From NCBI GenBank assembly GCA_021795095.1, contig JAJYPU010000005.1:1-17189 (forward strand): 17,189 nucleotides of DNA. The letters run 5' to 3'. The DNA is from Actinomycetes bacterium (lineage in GTDB: Bacteria > Actinomycetota > Acidimicrobiia > Acidimicrobiales > RAAP-2). The notes beneath the pieces are model-generated. The model was not told the origin of the DNA. It saw only the letters and a list, made by a program, of their open reading frames with translations, and searched no databases. Position numbers and translations under genes: made by a program. Of this stretch, positions 14,748 through 17,189 are shown piece by piece. The first letter of the stretch is position 1. Each line of letters starts with the position of its first letter.

Positions 14748-15911
14748 GTGTTCGGTGAGCAGCCGCTCTCGATCGCCCCGTTGCCCACCCTCTGGTTCGG
14801 TATCGGCGAGGCCGATCGGCTCGCCGAGGCGGTTCGCCTCGTCGATGCGTCGCGGGCCTTCCTCGTCACCGACGAGGCGTTGCGACACGTCGGGATCCCC
14901 GACGGTCTCGCCGAAGGTCTGCGCGCCGCCGGCGTAGAGGTCGAAGTCTTCGACGGGGTCATCGCGAATCCGACGACCGCCACGCTCGACGCCGCGGCGG
15001 CGGCGCTTCGTGTCTTCGGACCATCTGCGGTGATTGCCGTTGGCGGCGGGTCTTCGATGGACGTGGCCAAGGGTGTCGCCATCGCCGGGGTGAACGTGGG
15101 TTCGGGACGCGACTTCGACTACCGAAATGAGCAGCCCGTGCCCGCACTCCCGGTCATCGCGGTACCGACTACCAGCGGGACGGGGTCCGAGACCAACGCG
15201 TTCGGGGTCATCGACGACCCACAGTCCCACGAGAAGTTCTACGTGGGTCACGCCTCGGTGCTCCCGAGGTTCGCCATCATCGACCCCGTGCTAACGGTCG
15301 GTCTGCCGGCGCGCGCCACGGCGTCCACCGGCATGGACGCACTCGCCCACGCGCTCGAATCCCTCGCCTCCAAGAACCCGAACCCGTTCGCGACGGGGGT
15401 CGCCCTCGAGGCGGCGCGCACCATCGCGACCTGGCTCCCCGTCGCCGTTGCGAGCGGGGCGGACCTCGAGGCACGCAGTCACCTGGCCCTCGCCGCGCAT
15501 CTGGCCGGCGTGGCCTTCGCCTCGGGTACCGGGCTCGGCCTCGGCCACGGCATCGCCCACGCGGTGAGCGCCGCGACGGGCGCAGTGCACGGCGAGGTGC
15601 TGGCCGCGGTCCTCGCGCATCTGATGCGCTCAAACCTCGACCTTCGCGAGGACGTCTACGCGCGCCTCGCGATCGCATTAGGGGTCGGTGACCACACCCG
15701 GTCGACCCGCGAGAACGCCGAGTCGGCCATTGAGGCGGTCGCGGACCTCGCCGCGCGCGTCGGCACGCCACTGACCCTCGCCGAGCAGGGCCTCACACCC
15801 GAGATGCTCGACACGGTCGCCACAGCCGCCCAGCGCGACGAGGTCACCCTCAACGCACCTCGATTCCCCACGGTGGCCGAGGTCCGCGCCGTACTGGCTG
15901 CGGCGCTCTGA
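14748..15911 (+). CDS. Iron-type (group III) alcohol dehydrogenase
   Basis: 387 residues of the Fe-ADH family. The N-terminal nucleotide domain has GGGSSMD (99-105) and PTTSGTGSE (140-148). The C-terminal metal domain supplies Asp197 and His201 (GMDALAHALE), His267 (GLGHGIAH) and His281 (VHGE), a complete metal set. The start is a GTG three bases after the preceding stop with no clear ribosome site, so it probably relies on coupling. It probably interconverts an alcohol and an aldehyde or ketone in the same pathway; family members act on 1,2-propanediol, lactaldehyde, hydroxyacids, methanol and others. It ends three bases from the convergent SDR, with no room for a terminator between them. 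Confidence 0.94.
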   Translation: MFGEQPLSIAPLPTLWFGIGEADRLAEAVRLVDASRAFLVTDEALRHVGIPDGLAEGLRAAGVEVEVFDGVIANPTTATLDAAAAALRVFGPSAVIAVGGGSSMDVAKGVAIAGVNVGSGRDFDYRNEQPVPALPVIAVPTTSGTGSETNAFGVIDDPQSHEKFYVGHASVLPRFAIIDPVLTVGLPARATASTGMDALAHALESLASKNPNPFATGVALEAARTIATWLPVAVASGADLEARSHLALAAHLAGVAFASGTGLGLGHGIAHAVSAATGAVHGEVLAAVLAHLMRSNLDLREDVYARLAIALGVGDHTRSTRENAESAIEAVADLAARVGTPLTLAEQGLTPEMLDTVATAAQRDEVTLNAPRFPTVAEVRAVLAAAL

Positions 15912-15914
15912 CCG

Positions 15915-16760
15915 CTACGGCCGGGTCGCGCCCTCGAGGTTGATGCGCGGCGGCTCACCGCCGCTCATCCAAGCCACGCGCTGCTCGCTCGTGCGGATCG
16001 CCGCGTGCTCGTGGGTGAGGATCCAGAAGCGGTTCTCGAGCACGGCTGTCGTCACGGCCTCGGCGACCACGCTCGGGTCGATGCCCGCGCGAACCGCGTC
16101 GCTCGCCATCGCGCCGATGGCGCGCACCGTCGGCTCGTCGTTGTAGGCCCGCAGGTCCTCGGGCATGTTGCGCTCGGACTCGTCGATGCGCGTGCGCACG
16201 AAGCCCGGGCAGAGCACCGAGGTCCCCACGTGCTTGCCCGAGAGGCGAAGTTCGTGGAAGAGCGTCTCGGCGATCCCGACGACGGCGAACTTGCTCGCAC
16301 AGTAAGGTCCCATGCCGGGCACGCCGCCGAGACCCGCCAGCGAGGCGGTGGAGACGACGTGGCCCTCGTCCTGTTCGAGGAAGAGCGGCACGAAGGCGTT
16401 GATGCCGTTGATCACCCCGTCGACGTTCACCCCCATAACCCAATCCCACACGGCCTTGGGCGTGCCGATGGCCGGACCGGCGCCGACCCCGGCGTTGTTG
16501 AAGATGAGGTGGGCGGCGCCGAAGTTCGCGAGTGCCGATTCGCGAAGCGCGATGACGTCGGACTCGACCACGACGTCACAGGCGACGCCGACGACCCGAG
16601 CTCCGGCGTTCGAGAGTGTCGTTACCGCGCGCGCGAGCGCGGCCTCCTCGACGTCGCCGAGCACGAGGGACGCGCCGGCAGCCGCCATGCGCGTCGCCGT
16701 CGCCAGGCCGATCCCACTCGCCCCACCCGTGATGACAGCCGTTCGACCAGCGAGTTCCAT
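15915..16760 (-). CDS. Short-chain dehydrogenase/reductase (classical SDR)
   Basis: 281 residues, somewhat longer than the usual 250 because of a C-terminal extension. The cofactor motif is TGGASGIG (11-18), Asp36 follows the second strand (LVLGD) and suggests NAD, NNAG is at 88-91, and the catalytic residues are Ser140, Tyr153 and Lys157 (YCASK). The ATG at 16760 has AAGGGGG just upstream and lies 17 bases after the Mrp stop, so it is probably co-transcribed with mrp and not with the catabolic genes. It converges tail to tail with the alcohol dehydrogenase. The substrate is unknown; similar SDRs are commonly annotated in actinobacterial lipid or steroid metabolism. Confidence 0.93.
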   Translation of the reverse strand: MELAGRTAVITGGASGIGLATATRMAAAGASLVLGDVEEAALARAVTTLSNAGARVVGVACDVVVESDVIALRESALANFGAAHLIFNNAGVGAGPAIGTPKAVWDWVMGVNVDGVINGINAFVPLFLEQDEGHVVSTASLAGLGGVPGMGPYCASKFAVVGIAETLFHELRLSGKHVGTSVLCPGFVRTRIDESERNMPEDLRAYNDEPTVRAIGAMASDAVRAGIDPSVVAEAVTTAVLENRFWILTHEHAAIRTSEQRVAWMSGGEPPRINLEGATRP

Positions 16761-16777
16761 GATCCCCCTTGCGTGGG

Positions 16778-17189
16778 TTAGACGAGCTTGAGCTCTTGAC
16801 GATAGACGCGTGCCGGACCTTGACGATGAATCGTGGCCGCGAGCTCGGTGAAGGCGTGGGCCACGTCACTCTCAGGCTCGTAGACGACGACCGGGTCACC
16901 GAGGTCGCCACCACTGCGCAGTCGCGGGTCGAGGGGGATCTGGCCGAGCAACGGGATGCCGAGGTCACTCGCCAGCTTGGCGCCGCCGCCGGCGCCGAAG
17001 ATCTCGTAGCGCTGGCCGTCGTCGCCGACGAACCAGCTCATGTTCTCGATCACCCCGCGCACGCTCAGCTTGAGGGCCCGCGCGGCGTAGGCGCTGCGCT
17101 GGGCGACGCGCTGGGCGGCTGGCTGGGGGGTGGTTACGACGTACATCTCGACGCGCGGCAGGATCTCGGACAACGTGAGCGCGACGTCG
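16778..17189 (-). CDS. mrp: Mrp/NBP35-family P-loop ATPase (iron-sulfur carrier type), C-terminal part
   Basis: 136 residues of the C-terminal end are visible; the gene continues past the right edge, so any apparent start inside (around 17173) is false. The visible part begins with DVALTLSEILP, then VTTPQPAAQRVAQRSAYAARAL, GVIENMSWFVGDDGQRYEIFGAGGG, LGQIPLDPRLRSGGDLGDPVV: the ApbC/Mrp signature series in order. The Walker A motif lies outside the window. The usual CxxC of the ENMSxFxCPxCG motif, which binds a bridging Fe-S cluster in well-studied members, is replaced by VGDDG here. The protein may therefore carry a cluster differently or do another job. It is followed after 17 bases by the SDR. 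Confidence 0.93.
   Translation of the reverse strand, partial: DVALTLSEILPRVEMYVVTTPQPAAQRVAQRSAYAARALKLSVRGVIENMSWFVGDDGQRYEIFGAGGGAKLASDLGIPLLGQIPLDPRLRSGGDLGDPVVVYEPESDVAHAFTELAATIHRQGPARVYRQELKLV

Noticed and set aside
1..17189. Search for tRNA, rRNA, CRISPR arrays, insertion sequences and attachment sites
   Set aside because: No repeat-spacer pattern, transposase-like protein or recognisable tRNA was seen.

Overview
The window is about 17 kb of GC-rich bacterial chromosome. Genes are packed tightly, with frequent GTG starts and 4-base stop/start overlaps. There are no mobile elements, CRISPR arrays or RNA genes that I can see. Base composition, the IclR regulator, the Tat-exported solute-binding protein and a Mrp protein without the usual CxxC pair suggest a high-GC actinobacterium, possibly Acidimicrobiia. 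This is inference; there is no 16S or other marker to settle it.

Layout. (1) 1-105: the edge of another minus-strand gene, with a plausible promoter and start codon at the very end of the window. (2) 106-10438, minus strand: a regulator-first catabolic locus. Read in transcription order it holds an IclR regulator, a Tat-dependent family 5 solute-binding protein, two Dpp/Opp-type permeases, a fused double ATPase, a KduD-like SDR, an alkyl-DHAP-synthase-like FAD oxidase and an FGGY sugar kinase. (3) 10439-10679: an AT-rich divergent control region with an inverted repeat on the iclR side and a 10-bp phased direct repeat on the other. (4) 10680-15911, plus strand: a formaldehyde-activating-enzyme (Fae) homologue, a mandelate-racemase-type enolase-superfamily enzyme, a PuuC-like aldehyde dehydrogenase, a beta-hydroxyacid dehydrogenase and an iron-type alcohol dehydrogenase. 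(5) 15915-17189, minus strand and convergent: a classical SDR behind the 3' end of a Mrp-family P-loop ATPase, probably unrelated to the catabolic locus.

How it may work. The two divergent operons share one control region beside one IclR-family regulator, so they are best read as a single substrate-induced regulon. The transporter would import an organic solute. The KduD-like SDR, FAD oxidase and kinase would oxidise and phosphorylate a polyol, sugar or sugar acid. The enolase-superfamily enzyme would dehydrate or epimerise an acid-sugar or hydroxy-acid intermediate, and three dehydrogenases would handle aldehyde, semialdehyde and alcohol products. The Fae homologue is the odd member. It sits first in its operon, is translationally coupled to the enolase-superfamily gene, and appears to have changed two of the positions that contact tetrahydromethanopterin in the methylotroph enzyme. 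Either the substrate releases formaldehyde, or Fae has been recruited to another reaction. The substrate cannot be named from sequence alone. This combination is the best candidate here for an undescribed system.
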